In this document: positions 26,799 to 41,148 of the stretch, piece after piece
How the letters are laid out: each line of letters opens with the position of its first letter
How positions within the stretch are numbered: the first letter of the stretch is position 1
Assembly (NCBI RefSeq): GCF_002802875.1
Contig: NZ_PEBI01000003.1
Location: forward strand, 162,297 to 226,296
Length of the DNA: 64,000 nucleotides
Direction: 5' to 3'
Origin: Bifidobacterium primatium
Lineage (GTDB): Bacteria > Actinomycetota > Actinomycetes > Actinomycetales > Bifidobacteriaceae
Notes under the pieces: generated by a model
What the model was told of the DNA's origin: nothing
Seen by the model: only the letters and a program-made list of their open reading frames with translations
Databases searched by the model: none
Position numbers and translations under genes: made by a program

Positions 26799-26819
26799 GC
26801 CGGGGGCCATGCCCCCGGC
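26799..26819 (-). terminator. Hairpin between metF and glnE
   Basis: GCCGGGGGC (26799-26807) and GCCCCCGGC (26811-26819) with a 3-base loop. There is no T-run, so it may attenuate rather than fully stop metF transcription. Confidence 0.5.
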
Positions 26820-26826
26820 ATGGACA

Positions 26827-27675
26827 TCAGCCCTCCTGGAAGAGCGGGGCCACGTTGCGCCAGATGCGGCGGGTGGTTCCGGGATGGTTCATCGTGTACA
26901 GGTGGATGCCGTCGACGCCCTGGGCCACCAGGTCGTTGATCTGCTGGGAGGCGTAGATGATGCCGGCCCGGCGCAGCGACTCACGGTCGTCGCCCCACTT
27001 CTCCAGCATCGCCTCGAGCTGCTTGGGGATGATCGTGGCGTTCTTGACCGCCATGTTGCGCACGGACTTCGCGCTGGTGACCGGCATGATGCCGGCCTCG
27101 ATGGGCGCGTCGATGCCGGCGGCGCGGGCCTTGTCCACGAATCGGAGGAAGTCCTCGTTGTCGTAGAACAGCTGGGAGATCAGGTTGGTGGCGCCGGAAT
27201 CCACCTTGATCTTCAGGTTGCGGATGTCCTCGTCCAGCGAGGAGCATTCGATGTGGCCCTCCGGATAGCAGGCGCCGAAGATCTTCAGGTTCGGACGGCG
27301 GTCGTGGATGTATGACACGAGGTCGCTGGCATGCTCGAACACGCCGACCTCCCGCTGCCCTTCGATCACGTCGCCGCGCAAGGCGAGCACGCCGAACACG
27401 CCGGCGGCGTCGAACATGTCGAGCGCCTGGTCGACCACGTCCTTGTCGGAATAGAGGGCGGTGAGATGGGCGACGGTGGGGATGCCGTACTCGGAGCGGA
27501 TCGTGTTGGCGATCCTTGCCGTGGCGGTACGGTCGGAATGGGTGCCGTGGCCGTAGGTGACGGAGATGAAATCGGGGTTCACGCCTTCGAGACCGTCAAG
27601 GGTGTCGTAGATGGTACCCACCGGGGCGTTGCGCTTCGGGGGAAAGACCTCAAGGGAAAACTGCGGGGAATGCAT
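26827..27675 (-). CDS. metF: Methylenetetrahydrofolate reductase
   Basis: 282 residues from the ATG at 27675 with GGAAGGA upstream; the longer open frame to 27759 runs into the metE-metF terminator and is not used. It opens with FSLEVFPPKR, the MetF active-site strand with the catalytic Glu, and carries DFISVTYGHG and LALRGD, typical of the FAD-binding TIM barrel. It reduces 5,10-methylene-THF to 5-methyl-THF, the methyl donor for the MetE enzyme encoded just upstream. The two genes share direction but are separated by a terminator, suggesting partly independent or attenuated expression. Confidence 0.95.
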   Translation of the reverse strand: MHSPQFSLEVFPPKRNAPVGTIYDTLDGLEGVNPDFISVTYGHGTHSDRTATARIANTIRSEYGIPTVAHLTALYSDKDVVDQALDMFDAAGVFGVLALRGDVIEGQREVGVFEHASDLVSYIHDRRPNLKIFGACYPEGHIECSSLDEDIRNLKIKVDSGATNLISQLFYDNEDFLRFVDKARAAGIDAPIEAGIMPVTSAKSVRNMAVKNATIIPKQLEAMLEKWGDDRESLRRAGIIYASQQINDLVAQGVDGIHLYTMNHPGTTRRIWRNVAPLFQEG

Positions 27676-27720
27676 GGAATGATCCTTCCTGTCTTGACGG
27701 CTGATGCTATGCCGGAAAAC

Positions 27721-27757
27721 GATGGGGGCGAAACCGGCCAAGGGTTTCGCCCCCATC
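27721..27757 (-). terminator. Terminator between metE and metF
   Basis: 15-bp perfect stem (27721-27735 with 27743-27757), 7-base loop, followed on the minus strand by GTTTTCC. Confidence 0.85.
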
Positions 27758-27790
27758 ATGTGGTCATATGGCGTGGGAGGTCACGTCGGA

Positions 27791-30091
27791 CTACTTGGCG
27801 AGTTCGGCGCGGACCTTCTTCGTGGCGGCGACCATATGCTCGAGGCTCGGCCAGGTCTCGGCGTTGCCACGGGTCTTCAGGCCGCAGTCGGGGTTGATCC
27901 AGACCTTGTTCACATCCATCTTCCGGAGGATCTCGTGGATGCGGTCCACGATCTCGTCCTCGGACGGGATGCGCGGGCTGTGGATGTCGTAGACGCCGGG
28001 GCCCGCCTCGGTCTCGAAGTTGGCGTCATGGATGGCGTCGAGCACCACGAGGTCGCCGCGGGAGGCCTCGAAGGAGATGACGTCGGCGTCCATGGCGTCG
28101 ATGTCGCGGATGATGTCGTTGAACTCCGAGTAGCACATGTGGGTGTGGATCTGCGTGCCCGGCTTGACGGCGGAGTGCACCAGACGGAAGGCCGGGACGG
28201 CCCAGTCGAGGTACTTCACGTGCCAGTCGGAGCGGCGGACAGGCAGCTTCTCGCGCAGTGCGGCCTCGTCGATCTGGATGACCTTGATGCCGGCGGCCTC
28301 GAGGTCGAGCACCTCGTCGCGGATGGCGAGGGCGAGCTGCGTGGTCTGCTCCTCGTGCGTGATGTCCTCGCGCGGCCAGGACCAGTTGAGGATGGTCACC
28401 GGACCGGTGAGCATGCCCTTGACCACGTGGTCGGTCTTGGACTGCGCATAGGAGCTCCATTCCACGGTGATGGGGTTGGCGCGGGAGACGTCGCCCCACA
28501 CGATCGGGGGCTTGACGCAGCGGGTGCCGTAGGACTGCACCCAGGCGTTCTTGGTGAACAGGAAGCCGTTGAGGTTCTGGCCGAAGTACTCGACCATGTC
28601 GTTGCGTTCGAACTCGCCGTGGACGAGCACATCGAGGCCGATCTCCTCCTGCTTCTTCAGCACGTCGTCGATCTGCTCGGCGATGAACTTGTCGTACTCG
28701 GCCTTGCTGATCTCCCCCTTGCGGAACTTGGCGCGGGTGGAGCGGACCTCGCGGGTCTGTGGGAAGGAGCCGATGGTCGTGGTCGGCAGCTCGGGAAGGC
28801 CGAGCTCCTGCTTCTGGATGGCCTGGCGCTCGGCGCGGGCGGGCTGGCGCACGTACTCGTCGTCGGTGAGCTTGGCGACGCGGTCGCGAACGGCGGCGTC
28901 GGGGGCCACGCGGGTGCCGTCGAACAGCTGCTGGTTTGCGGCGAGCTTGGCATCGGCGGCACGGGCGGAGTCATCAAGGTCGGCGAGGTCGGCGACCTCC
29001 TTGAGCTCGCCGAGCTTTTCGACGGCGAAGGCGAAGTGCCTGAGCACGTCGGCGGCGAGCTTGTCCTCGCCTTCGGTGCTGAACGGCACGTGCAGCAGGG
29101 AGTCGGCGGTGGAGACGGCCACGTGGGCGGCCTTGGTCTTCACGGCGTCGACGAGACCGAGGCTCACGGCGTAGTTGTTGCGCCAGATGTTGCGGCCGTT
29201 GATCACGCCGGCGAAGATGGTCACGTTCTCGGGAGCGCCGTTCTCCTCGAGGGCGGCGAGGTTCTCGTCCTTGCCTTCGATGAGGTCGAGGCCGATGCCG
29301 TCGAAGCCGAGGTCGATGGCGGTCTTGTAGGTGTCGGCGATGTGGCCGAAGTAGGTCTGCAGCAGCACCTTGACGTCGCCCTTGGCGGCGAGGATGGTGC
29401 GGTACAGCGTGGAGAAGAGGTCGAGGTCGCCGTCCTCCTTGTCGAGCACCAGGTACGGCTCGTCGAGCTGCACCCACTGGGCTCCGAGCTCATTGAACTT
29501 CACGAGCAGGTCGGCATAGGCCTTGGCGGTGTCGGCCACGAGCTTGTCGGTCAGCTCGAGGTCGGCGCCTTCGGCGCCGCGGGCGAGCTTGAGGAAGGTG
29601 TAGGGGCCGATGACGACGGGCTTGGTCACGATGCCGAGCTCCTTGGCCTCGTTGAACTCGTCGAACGGCTTGGTGCCGGTCAGGGCGATCTCGGTGTCGG
29701 CGGTGATTTCGGGAACCAGGTAGTGGTAGTTCGTGGTGAACCACTTCTTCATCGGCTGGGCGGTCACGTCGCCCTTGTCTCCCTGGTATCCGCGGGCGAT
29801 GGCGAACAGCGTGTCCTCGGCGCCGAGACCGAGGTCCTTGTAGCGCTGCGGAACGGCGCCGAGCAGGATGGCGGTGTCGAGCATCTGGTCGTAGTAGCTG
29901 AAGTCGTTGCTCGGAATCAGGTCGATGCCGGCGTCCTGCTGCAGCTTCCAGTGCTTGGCGCGGAGGCCGGCCGCGGTCTCCTTGACCTCGTCGATGCCGT
30001 TCTTGCCCTTCCAGTAGCCTTCGATGACCTTCTTCAGCTCACGGTTGCCGCCGATGCGCGGGAATCCGATGACAGAGGTGAGTTCACTCAT
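27791..30091 (-). CDS. metE: Cobalamin-independent methionine synthase
   Basis: 766 residues, full length. It starts with the expected [14 protein letters not shown]; the C-terminal zinc domain has HTHMCYSEF and [10 protein letters not shown], which hold the zinc-binding His, Cys and Cys, plus [11 protein letters not shown] at the start of the second barrel. It transfers the methyl group of 5-methyltetrahydrofolate (polyglutamate) to homocysteine in the cytoplasm. GGAG lies about 6 bases before the ATG. metF follows downstream and supplies its methyl donor. The ~200-base upstream region is AT-rich but I saw no recognisable riboswitch in it. Confidence 0.97.
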   Translation of the reverse strand: MSELTSVIGFPRIGGNRELKKVIEGYWKGKNGIDEVKETAAGLRAKHWKLQQDAGIDLIPSNDFSYYDQMLDTAILLGAVPQRYKDLGLGAEDTLFAIARGYQGDKGDVTAQPMKKWFTTNYHYLVPEITADTEIALTGTKPFDEFNEAKELGIVTKPVVIGPYTFLKLARGAEGADLELTDKLVADTAKAYADLLVKFNELGAQWVQLDEPYLVLDKEDGDLDLFSTLYRTILAAKGDVKVLLQTYFGHIADTYKTAIDLGFDGIGLDLIEGKDENLAALEENGAPENVTIFAGVINGRNIWRNNYAVSLGLVDAVKTKAAHVAVSTADSLLHVPFSTEGEDKLAADVLRHFAFAVEKLGELKEVADLADLDDSARAADAKLAANQQLFDGTRVAPDAAVRDRVAKLTDDEYVRQPARAERQAIQKQELGLPELPTTTIGSFPQTREVRSTRAKFRKGEISKAEYDKFIAEQIDDVLKKQEEIGLDVLVHGEFERNDMVEYFGQNLNGFLFTKNAWVQSYGTRCVKPPIVWGDVSRANPITVEWSSYAQSKTDHVVKGMLTGPVTILNWSWPREDITHEEQTTQLALAIRDEVLDLEAAGIKVIQIDEAALREKLPVRRSDWHVKYLDWAVPAFRLVHSAVKPGTQIHTHMCYSEFNDIIRDIDAMDADVISFEASRGDLVVLDAIHDANFETEAGPGVYDIHSPRIPSEDEIVDRIHEILRKMDVNKVWINPDCGLKTRGNAETWPSLEHMVAATKKVRAELAK

Positions 30092-30289
30092 ACATGCTCC
30101 ATTTTTTAGCGTGTCAAAACCGCAAAAAGACTAGCAAATTTCATCGGTGAACATGGTATCTATCGAACTTGCATGTCGCTATAAAAGACGTTTATTACTG
30201 GAATTCCACTATGTCGCAACCCGTCTGCATGGTGGACGGAGCCATCCTGCGGCCATGCCGTGCGAATGAGGACGGCATGTGACCGGCGG

Positions 30290-30847
30290 TCAGCCGCAGT
30301 CCTTTGCGGTGAGCACGGCGACGAGATCGCCGTCCCTAATCCCCCATTTTTCGAACGGCTTGTCGGATCCCATGATAACAACCGTGGCGGGGGACATGCC
30401 CAGACCGAGGATATTGAGCAGGGCCTGGTCGGAATCCGGCGACGCCAGCCATTGGCTGGCCACGGACACGGTGGGGTCATGGCCGATGATCATCAGTCTC
30501 CGTGTCTTGGACTTCACATGTCCCAGCTCATCCAGCAGAGCCTGCATGCCGCCGTCGTACAGACTCTGCCGATAGTCGACGGACGGTCTGTCGCCGAAGT
30601 ATTTCAGCATGCGTTCCAGCGTCTGACGGGTCCTCACGGCCCCGGAGCAGCGAATCTGATCGGGGACGAGGGAAATCGCGGCCAGGGCCTTGCCCACCTT
30701 CTTGGCCTGCCTGCGGCCTTTCTCGGACAGCTCGCGGTCGATGTCCCCTCCGGACGAACCGGACTCCGCCTTGGCGTGCCTCATGATGATGAGCTGGTAC
30801 TGGTATGCGTTCGCCTTCTTGGCGACCTTGTTCAGGTTGACCCCCAT
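30290..30847 (-). CDS. SixA-like histidine phosphatase family protein
   Basis: 185 residues from the ATG at 30847 with AAAGG upstream. The phosphohistidine motif is IIMRHAKAES (Arg-His near residue 23) and the second catalytic region is MIIGHDPTVS. The length and the RHAK motif fit the SixA/phosphoglycerate-mutase-like branch that removes phosphate from phosphohistidine proteins or small substrates. The actual substrate is unknown. It is the last gene of a minus-strand run with trmI (48-base gap) and may be co-transcribed with it. Confidence 0.85.
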   Translation of the reverse strand: MGVNLNKVAKKANAYQYQLIIMRHAKAESGSSGGDIDRELSEKGRRQAKKVGKALAAISLVPDQIRCSGAVRTRQTLERMLKYFGDRPSVDYRQSLYDGGMQALLDELGHVKSKTRRLMIIGHDPTVSVASQWLASPDSDQALLNILGLGMSPATVVIMGSDKPFEKWGIRDGDLVAVLTAKDCG

Positions 30848-30895
30848 TGTCTGGCCTTTCCGGCGGACAGCTGCAACGCCCGCCGGAATCTATTC

Positions 30896-31960
30896 TTACA
30901 GGCCTGCGGGGATATTCGCCACCTGCGTGTCCAAATCCTTGAGGACCTTGCGCAGCTTGCGGTCGGAGATGTCCCGGAGCTCGAGCTCCTCGAGACGCGC
31001 CTGCTGCTGCTCGGGGGTCATGTCGTCGATATCGGTGTAGGTGTCCTTCGTGCCGCGCTGGCGCTTGTGCAGGGCCTGCACGTCCGGCGCCATGGCACGC
31101 GCCGTCACGAGGAATCCGGTATGTCCGATCATCTCGTGGTTCGGACGGACGGCGAGTCCCTGGGCCTTCCATCCGCGTTCCAGCGTCTCGCCGATCTCCG
31201 GTTCCGTCCACCGTCCCGAGGCGCGCATGGCCTCGGCCACACGGCTCATCTGCGTGGTGGTGGTCACGTAGCAGGTGAGCACGCCTCCGGGGGCGATCAC
31301 CCGCGAGGCCTGCTCCAGACGGTTCCACGGGTCGAGCATGTCGAGGAAGATCCGGTCGAACGAATGCGACTCGAGCGTCGCCGTGACGGAGTCGAAGTCC
31401 CCGGTCAGAAGATTCCACCACGAGGGGCGCCCGCCGAAGTACACGGTGGCGTTCGCCTCGCAGACGCGGGCGAACTCCGGACGCATCTCGACGGTGGTGA
31501 GCTCGCCCTCCTCGCCGACGGCGTCGAGCAGGTGCAGGCTCATGGCGCCGCTGCCGCCACCGGATTCGAGCACACGCATGCCGCGGCGGATGTCGCACAC
31601 CTCGAGCACCTGCGCGATGTCCTTGGGATACATGATCTGGGCGCCTCGAGGCATGGACAGGATGAAGTCCTGCAGTCTCGGACGCAACACCGTGTACTGC
31701 CATCCGCCGATCTTGCGCGTGTTCTTCCAGGGTTTGCGGGGATTGTTCCGGTATGCCTCGGCGGCGCTGTCGACGGTGCCCTCGCTGGTGACGGTGGTGA
31801 CGACCGCGCCTTCGGGCCCGCCGATGATCTCGTCGTGGCGGATCACGCCGCGTTCGGTCTGGGTCTCCTCGCCGGCGACGAGCTGTATGGTGATCTTCTT
31901 GCCCTTGCGATCGGTGAGCTGCACTTTTTCACCTGGCTGCAGCGGTCCGCGACGTACCAT
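30896..31960 (-). CDS. trmI: tRNA (adenine-N1)-methyltransferase, TrmI type
   Basis: 354 residues. The N-terminal OB-like part begins MVRRGPLQPGEKVQLTD; the Rossmann SAM site is VLESGGGSGAMSLHLL and the later IFLDMLDPW matches the catalytic region of TrmI (GCD14) enzymes. It methylates A58 in the T-loop of tRNAs. Actinobacterial versions are longer than the Thermus enzyme, as here, with a charged C-terminal tail. The gene lies between an ABC ATPase gene and a histidine phosphatase gene, all minus strand. Identification is strong; the gene symbol follows the family. Confidence 0.9.
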   Translation of the reverse strand: MVRRGPLQPGEKVQLTDRKGKKITIQLVAGEETQTERGVIRHDEIIGGPEGAVVTTVTSEGTVDSAAEAYRNNPRKPWKNTRKIGGWQYTVLRPRLQDFILSMPRGAQIMYPKDIAQVLEVCDIRRGMRVLESGGGSGAMSLHLLDAVGEEGELTTVEMRPEFARVCEANATVYFGGRPSWWNLLTGDFDSVTATLESHSFDRIFLDMLDPWNRLEQASRVIAPGGVLTCYVTTTTQMSRVAEAMRASGRWTEPEIGETLERGWKAQGLAVRPNHEMIGHTGFLVTARAMAPDVQALHKRQRGTKDTYTDIDDMTPEQQQARLEELELRDISDRKLRKVLKDLDTQVANIPAGL

Positions 31961-32062
31961 GAACGCTCCTCGTCTCTTGCCCTTAGCCGGCCGGTTGCGG
32001 CCGGCAGCGATTCGGTTGCCGACGGCTCAGTATACCGTCCGCGGCGATTGCGGCCAAACGGT

Positions 32063-32911
32063 TCAGGCGGCGAACGCCTGCCAGCGACCTCCGTCATGCC
32101 GTACGGCGAGGGGCAGTCCGAAGATGTCCGAAACCCGCTGCGTGGTCAGGCCGTGCTCGAGGTCGCCGGTGTAGATGATGGTGCCCGGTGCGGGGTCGCC
32201 TCCCTGCACCTTGACGGCGTGCGCCGTCTTCTCATCACCGGCGAGCCGCCCCATGACGGCGATGTGGTCGAAACCTTCGGGAATCTCCTCAAGCCTGTGG
32301 GTCACGAGCACCACGGCTCGGTCGGAGCGCTCGCGGCCCAGATCGCCGAGCGCCTTGACGACAAGCTCCCGGCCTCCGAGATCAAGTCCCGTGGTGGGCT
32401 CGTCGAGGATGGCGAGCTCGGGGTCCGCCATGAGGGCTCGGCAGATCAGCACGCGGGTTCGTTCGCCCTCCGAAAGCTTCCACATCTGCTTGCCTTCGAG
32501 GTATCCCACGCCGAAGCGTCGCAGCAACGCCCGTGCCCTGTCCATCTCCTCCTGCGTGTAGGAGTCGCGCCAGCGGCCGGTGGTGGCGGTCAGCGCCGTG
32601 ACCACGGCATCGAGGGGGTCCTCGTCGGGCGGGAACGCACGCGAGAGTTCGGCGGATGACAGGCCGATGCGATGCCGGTACGAGAACACGTTGACCTTTC
32701 CCAGACGATTGCCGAGGATGTCGACGGTGCCGTCGCTGGGGTGCAGACGCGTGGCCATCATGGCGATGAGCGTGGATTTGCCGATGCCGTTCGGCCCGAA
32801 CAGGATCCACCGCTCCCCCCTCCGGACGGTCAGGTCGACGCCGGTGAGAATCACCCTGCCCTGTCGTCGGAATTCAACGTCGGTGAACTGCAATGCGATG
32901 TCGTCGCTCAT
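32063..32911 (-). CDS. ABC transporter ATP-binding protein (ModF/YlmA-like)
   Basis: 282 residues from the ATG at 32911 with AAAGG upstream; the longer frame to 33040 crosses two hairpins and is rejected. Walker A is GPNGIGKST, signature LSEGERTR, Walker B LAILDEPTTGLD and H-loop VTHR. A single nucleotide-binding domain is present, with a C-terminal extension of about 50 residues. No permease gene is adjacent, so it may act with a distant transporter or in another role. It lies between a glycogen synthase gene and trmI on the same strand. Confidence 0.82.
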   Translation of the reverse strand: MSDDIALQFTDVEFRRQGRVILTGVDLTVRRGERWILFGPNGIGKSTLIAMMATRLHPSDGTVDILGNRLGKVNVFSYRHRIGLSSAELSRAFPPDEDPLDAVVTALTATTGRWRDSYTQEEMDRARALLRRFGVGYLEGKQMWKLSEGERTRVLICRALMADPELAILDEPTTGLDLGGRELVVKALGDLGRERSDRAVVLVTHRLEEIPEGFDHIAVMGRLAGDEKTAHAVKVQGGDPAPGTIIYTGDLEHGLTTQRVSDIFGLPLAVRHDGGRWQAFAA

Positions 32912-32960
32912 GGGATGGTGCGGGCCTTTCGGGAAGGGATACTCGGAACGGTTTGATGTC

Positions 32961-32993
32961 GGTGGTTCGACGGCGTCCGGACGTCGAACCACC
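32961..32993. terminator. Hairpin downstream of glgA (second of two)
   Basis: GGTGGTTCGACG (32961-32972) pairs perfectly with CGTCGAACCACC (32982-32993) around a 9-base loop. No T-run follows. It lies 50 bases upstream of the ABC ATPase start, so it could be a terminator-like or regulatory structure. Confidence 0.45.
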
Positions 32994-33016
32994 GTCGATG
33001 AATGGCCGGTATACGA

Positions 33017-33058
33017 CATTGCCGTATCGCGCGGAATCACTCGTACGATACGGCAATG
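33017..33058. terminator. Hairpin downstream of glgA (first of two)
   Basis: CATTGCCGTATCG (33017-33029) pairs with CGATACGGCAATG (33046-33058), 13 bp with a 16-base loop, 33 bases past the glgA stop. No T-run was seen, so termination is plausible but unproven; the palindrome could also be a protein site. Confidence 0.5.
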
Positions 33059-33091
33059 CGTGACGTCAGCCGGCTCTGTCAGCCGTTGATG

Positions 33092-34330
33092 TCAGCCATT
33101 GAGGATGGCGTTGTAGACCTTGATGGTCTCATCGGCGATGGTCTCCCAGCTGAACACGTCTCGGGCGCGGGCGTATCCGGCCTCGCCCATCTTCTTGGCG
33201 AGCTCGGGGGCGCGCATGACCTTGTTGATGGCGTCGGCCATGTCATGCACGAACTTGTCCGGATTGGTGGGGGTGCCGGTGCCATCGTGCAGCTGGTCGA
33301 TCGGCACGAGGTAGCCGGTCTCGCCGTCGACGACGACCTCGGGGATGCCGCCGGTGGCGCTGGCCACGACGGGCAGACCGCAGGCCATGGCCTCGAGGTT
33401 CACGATGCCGAGCGGCTCGTAGATGGACGGGCAGATGAATGCGTCGCAGCCGTGTTCCAGAGCGCTCAGCTCGTTCTTCGGCAGCATCTCCTCGATCCAG
33501 ATGATGTTGCCGCGCTCCTTGTCGAGCTCGGCGAAGGAGGACTTGACCTCGGCGGCGATTTCCGGAGTGTCCGGCGCGCCGGCGCACAGCACCACCTGCA
33601 CGTCCTTGTCGACGAAGTGCAGCGCCTTGAGCAGGTACGGCAGACCCTTCTGACGGGTGATGCGGCCGACGAACAGCAGCGTGGGCTTGCTGCGGTCGAT
33701 GTTGTAGCGTTCGAACACGCCCCAGCCCGGATCGTCGGCCGCGGGGGTGGCGAACTCGCTCATGGTGATGCCGTTGTATACCACATGCACCTTGTCCGGG
33801 TCCACATTCGGGTAGGCGGCGAGGATGTCCTTCTTCATGCCGCCGGAGACGGCGATGATGCCGTCGGCGTGCTCATAGGCGTCGCGCTCGGCCCAGGAGC
33901 TGAGGTTGTAGCCGCCGCCGAGCTGCTCGCGCTTCCACGGTCGGAAAGGCTCGAGGCTGTGTGCGGTGATGACCAGCGGGATCTCGTGCAGCTGCTGCGC
34001 GAGGCGGCCGGCCAGGCAGGCGTACCACGTGTGCGCGTGGACGAGGTCGGCATCCACGTCGTTGGCGATCTGCAGGTCGACGCCGAACGTCTTCAATGCG
34101 GCGTTCGCATCGGCGAGCTCGGTCGGGGTGTCGTAGCCGACCACGGTGAGACTGCCCTTGGGGTCGGTTCCCGGAATGGCCGGGACCTCGTCGGCCTTGC
34201 GCGGGCCGTCGAATGCGCGGACGGTCACGTCGATGCGTTCCGCCAGGACCTTGGAAAGCTCTTCTGCGTGAACTCCGGCGCCACCGTAGATGTGCGGGGG
34301 AAATTCGCGGGTGAGGATGTCGACTTTCAT
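33092..34330 (-). CDS. glgA: Glycogen synthase, Corynebacterium-type GT4 family
   Basis: 412 residues from the ATG at 34330 with AAGGAGA upstream. GT-B fold: N-terminal ILTREFPPHIYGGAGVH binds the acceptor side, HAHTWYACLAGRL lies in the middle, and the C-terminal nucleotide-sugar site has KPTLLFVGRITRQKG and the E-x7-E motif in YEPLGIVNLEAMACGLP. This is the actinobacterial GT4 form, not the GT5 bacterial GlgA. Such proteins elongate glycogen from ADP-glucose; the mycobacterial homologue GlgM instead makes maltose-1-phosphate for GlgE, so the donor/acceptor use here is an inference. No other glycogen gene is in the window. Confidence 0.85.
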   Translation of the reverse strand: MKVDILTREFPPHIYGGAGVHAEELSKVLAERIDVTVRAFDGPRKADEVPAIPGTDPKGSLTVVGYDTPTELADANAALKTFGVDLQIANDVDADLVHAHTWYACLAGRLAQQLHEIPLVITAHSLEPFRPWKREQLGGGYNLSSWAERDAYEHADGIIAVSGGMKKDILAAYPNVDPDKVHVVYNGITMSEFATPAADDPGWGVFERYNIDRSKPTLLFVGRITRQKGLPYLLKALHFVDKDVQVVLCAGAPDTPEIAAEVKSSFAELDKERGNIIWIEEMLPKNELSALEHGCDAFICPSIYEPLGIVNLEAMACGLPVVASATGGIPEVVVDGETGYLVPIDQLHDGTGTPTNPDKFVHDMADAINKVMRAPELAKKMGEAGYARARDVFSWETIADETIKVYNAILNG

Positions 34331-34370
34331 AGGCGTCTCCTTCGTTGCTCTGATTGCGAACACTCCCAAG

Positions 34371-34403
34371 TATAAAAAAGAACCGCCAATATCGGCGGTT
34401 CTT
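34371..34403 (-). terminator. Terminator upstream of glgA
   Basis: AAGAACCGCC (34378-34387) pairs with GGCGGTTCTT (34394-34403) over a 6-base loop, and on the minus strand the stem runs into a T-rich tail (TTTTTTATA). It ends the small membrane-protein gene at 34434. Confidence 0.9.
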
Positions 34404-34433
34404 GCGGATTGCCCGTGTCGTGAGAGCGTATCG

Positions 34434-34883
34434 TCACACGGCGGTGCCGTATTCGTCGACGTTGGGGTTGTCCTTGGGGTCCCCCGATACGAAGAACAGG
34501 CTGAGCACGCCGACTGCGAACACGGCCGAGACGACGATCACCGACCATGTGGGCATGTTCGGAATCCACATGACCACGAAGAACGCCAGGGCGGACAGCA
34601 CGATCAACAGCCAGCATAGGAAGCGGACCCAGCCGCGGGCCGTATGGGGCAGACTCAGCTTGCCGGGCTCCCTCGTGACGGGGGCGTTCTGGACGGGAAG
34701 GTCGGTCCTGGCCGAGGGCTTCCACTCCCCCGTCTGGCCGTCCTGCAGCCTGATGGACTTCTCCTGCAGCGAGTATTCATCGACCAGTCCTTCGCGGGAC
34801 CTGGCCTGATAGCGCGCCGGCTGCTTCGCTGTACCTTTGCGGTTGCGCTTGGCATTGGCACGACGTTCGGCACGATTGGGCAT
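34434..34883 (-). CDS. Small two-TM membrane protein, conserved hypothetical
   Basis: 149 residues. The first ~45 residues are Arg/Lys rich and likely cytoplasmic ([16 protein letters not shown]); two membrane helices follow near residues 88-107 and 113-132, then a short acidic tail. No family function is recognised. It has its own terminator downstream and lies between gltD and glgA. It resembles the small basic membrane proteins often predicted in actinobacteria, but no role can be assigned. Confidence 0.7.
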   Translation of the reverse strand: MPNRAERRANAKRNRKGTAKQPARYQARSREGLVDEYSLQEKSIRLQDGQTGEWKPSARTDLPVQNAPVTREPGKLSLPHTARGWVRFLCWLLIVLSALAFFVVMWIPNMPTWSVIVVSAVFAVGVLSLFFVSGDPKDNPNVDEYGTAV

Positions 34884-34973
34884 GGAATCACTCCTGTTGT
34901 GATGGGATTACGCTGCGCACCACTTTACCTCACATCCGTTCGGAGGTCATGGCGTCGAAAACGTGTTTTCATG

Positions 34974-35017
34974 GATGACGGCCCGTCCCACGCGCATGCG
35001 GGAGATGGGCCGTCATC
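34974..35017 (-). terminator. Hairpin downstream of gltD
   Basis: GATGACGGCCC (34974-34984) pairs with GGGCCGTCATC (35007-35017), and the 22 inner bases form a second stem (TCCC-CGC with GCG-GGA). No T-run; a terminator-like structure at the end of gltBD. Confidence 0.55.
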
Positions 35018-35038
35018 GTTTGCCGAACCGGACGGCGG

Positions 35039-36571
35039 TCAGCGGCGCGGCAGCGCCATCGGACGCTGGGAAGCGACTATGGGCGCAGGCAGTTCGGTGC
35101 TGCCGGTGAGATACTTGTCCACGGCTGCGGCGCAGCTGCGGCCTTCGGAAATGGCCCAGACGACGAGCGACTGGCCGCGTCCGGCGTCGCCGCAGGCGAA
35201 GACGCCGTCCTGACTGGTGGCGAAGGAGTCGTTGCGCGCCACATTGCCACGACCATCGAGATCAACGGGCAGCTGGTCGACGAGCGTGTCGGTCTCCGGA
35301 TGGAGGAATCCGACGGAGATCAGCACCAGGTCGGCGGGGATGATGCGCTCGGTGCCGGCCTGGCGGGTGAACGGCCCGTTCTCGCCGGGGGCGACCTTCA
35401 CGATCTTCAGACCAGTGACATGGCCCTTCTCGTCGGAGACGAAGCCCTCGGTCTGCACGCCGTCGATCTCATGGATGTTCTCGGGCAGCGTGGTGCCTTC
35501 GAATTCCACGGAATCGGTGTCATAGATGTAGGTGCCGCCCTCCTCCATGGAGGAGGTCTTCTGGTACAGGCGGGCGAAGGTCGGCCAAGGCTGGTTGGCG
35601 GGACGCTCCGTGGGTTCCTGGGACATGATCTGCAACACGGTGACGGACTTGGCGCCCTGGCGGATGGATGTGCCGAGGCAGTCGGAGCCGGTGTCGCCGC
35701 CGCCGATGACCACGACGTGCTTGTCCTTGGCGGTGATGTCGTTGATCGGCTTCTTGCCCCAGACGCGGCGGGTGGCGTCGGGCAGGAAGTCCATGGCGAA
35801 GTGGATGCCGTCGAGTTCGCGGCCGGGCAGCTTCATGTCGCGCGGGACGGTGGAGCCGATGGCGACGACCACGGCATCGTAACGGGAGCGCAGCTCGTCC
35901 CACGAGATGTCCTTGCCGATCTCCACGTTGGTGTGGAACACGGTGCCTTCGGCCTCCATCTGCTCCACACGACGGTCGAGCAGCGACTTGTCGAGCTTGA
36001 AGTTCGGGATGCCGTAGCGCATCAGTCCGCCGATGGCGTCATGACGCTCGTAGACGACCACGGTGTGGCCTGCGCGCGTGAGCTGCTGGGCGCAGGCGAG
36101 GCCGGCGGGTCCGGAACCGACGACGGCCACGGTCTGGTCGGTGAGTCGCTGCGGGGGCTGCGGCTTGACGTAGTCGAGGTTCCACGCCTGGTCGATGATG
36201 GTCTGCTCGTCGAGCTTGATCATGGTCGGCGGCTGGTGAATGCCGAGCACGCAGGCGGCCTCGCACAGGGCCGGGCAGATGCGGCCGGTGACCTCGGGGA
36301 AGTTGTTGGTCATCGACAGCTTGTTGTAGGCGTCCTCCCACTGGCCCTGACGGACCAGGTCGTTGAATTCGGGGATGACGTTGCCCAGCGGGCAGCCGGT
36401 CATGCAGAACGGCGTGCCGCAGTCCATGCATCGCGCGGCCTGCTCCTGTGTCCACGGCTGCAGACCGGACTCGGCATGTACGTCGAGCCAGTCCTTGATG
36501 CGCTCCTCGACCGGGCGTTCGGCGAGCTCGCGGCGGGAACGGACCTTCAGAAAACCTCTAGGATCGCCCAT
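35039..36571 (-). CDS. gltD: Glutamate synthase (NADPH) small subunit
   Basis: 510 residues. The N-terminal cluster region has CMDCGTPFC and the later Cys set typical of GltD; the FAD site is [15 protein letters not shown] and the NADPH site [14 protein letters not shown]. It passes electrons from NADPH through FAD and iron-sulfur clusters to GltB. It starts 2 bases after the gltB stop, so the two are co-translated. Together they make glutamate from glutamine and 2-oxoglutarate; GlnE, also in this window, controls the glutamine synthetase half of the cycle. Confidence 0.96.
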   Translation of the reverse strand: MGDPRGFLKVRSRRELAERPVEERIKDWLDVHAESGLQPWTQEQAARCMDCGTPFCMTGCPLGNVIPEFNDLVRQGQWEDAYNKLSMTNNFPEVTGRICPALCEAACVLGIHQPPTMIKLDEQTIIDQAWNLDYVKPQPPQRLTDQTVAVVGSGPAGLACAQQLTRAGHTVVVYERHDAIGGLMRYGIPNFKLDKSLLDRRVEQMEAEGTVFHTNVEIGKDISWDELRSRYDAVVVAIGSTVPRDMKLPGRELDGIHFAMDFLPDATRRVWGKKPINDITAKDKHVVVIGGGDTGSDCLGTSIRQGAKSVTVLQIMSQEPTERPANQPWPTFARLYQKTSSMEEGGTYIYDTDSVEFEGTTLPENIHEIDGVQTEGFVSDEKGHVTGLKIVKVAPGENGPFTRQAGTERIIPADLVLISVGFLHPETDTLVDQLPVDLDGRGNVARNDSFATSQDGVFACGDAGRGQSLVVWAISEGRSCAAAVDKYLTGSTELPAPIVASQRPMALPRR

Positions 36572-36573
36572 GT

Positions 36574-41148
<4,575 letters not shown>

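Noticed and set aside
27704..30109. Long plus-strand open frame opposite metE (801 codons)
   Set aside because: Shadow of metE caused by high GC in third codon positions; composition is extreme Gly/Ala/Val/Leu and no ribosome site or family motif is present.
30092..30289. Riboswitch upstream of metE
   Set aside because: The region is short and AT-rich, and no SAM or cobalamin riboswitch core could be recognised.
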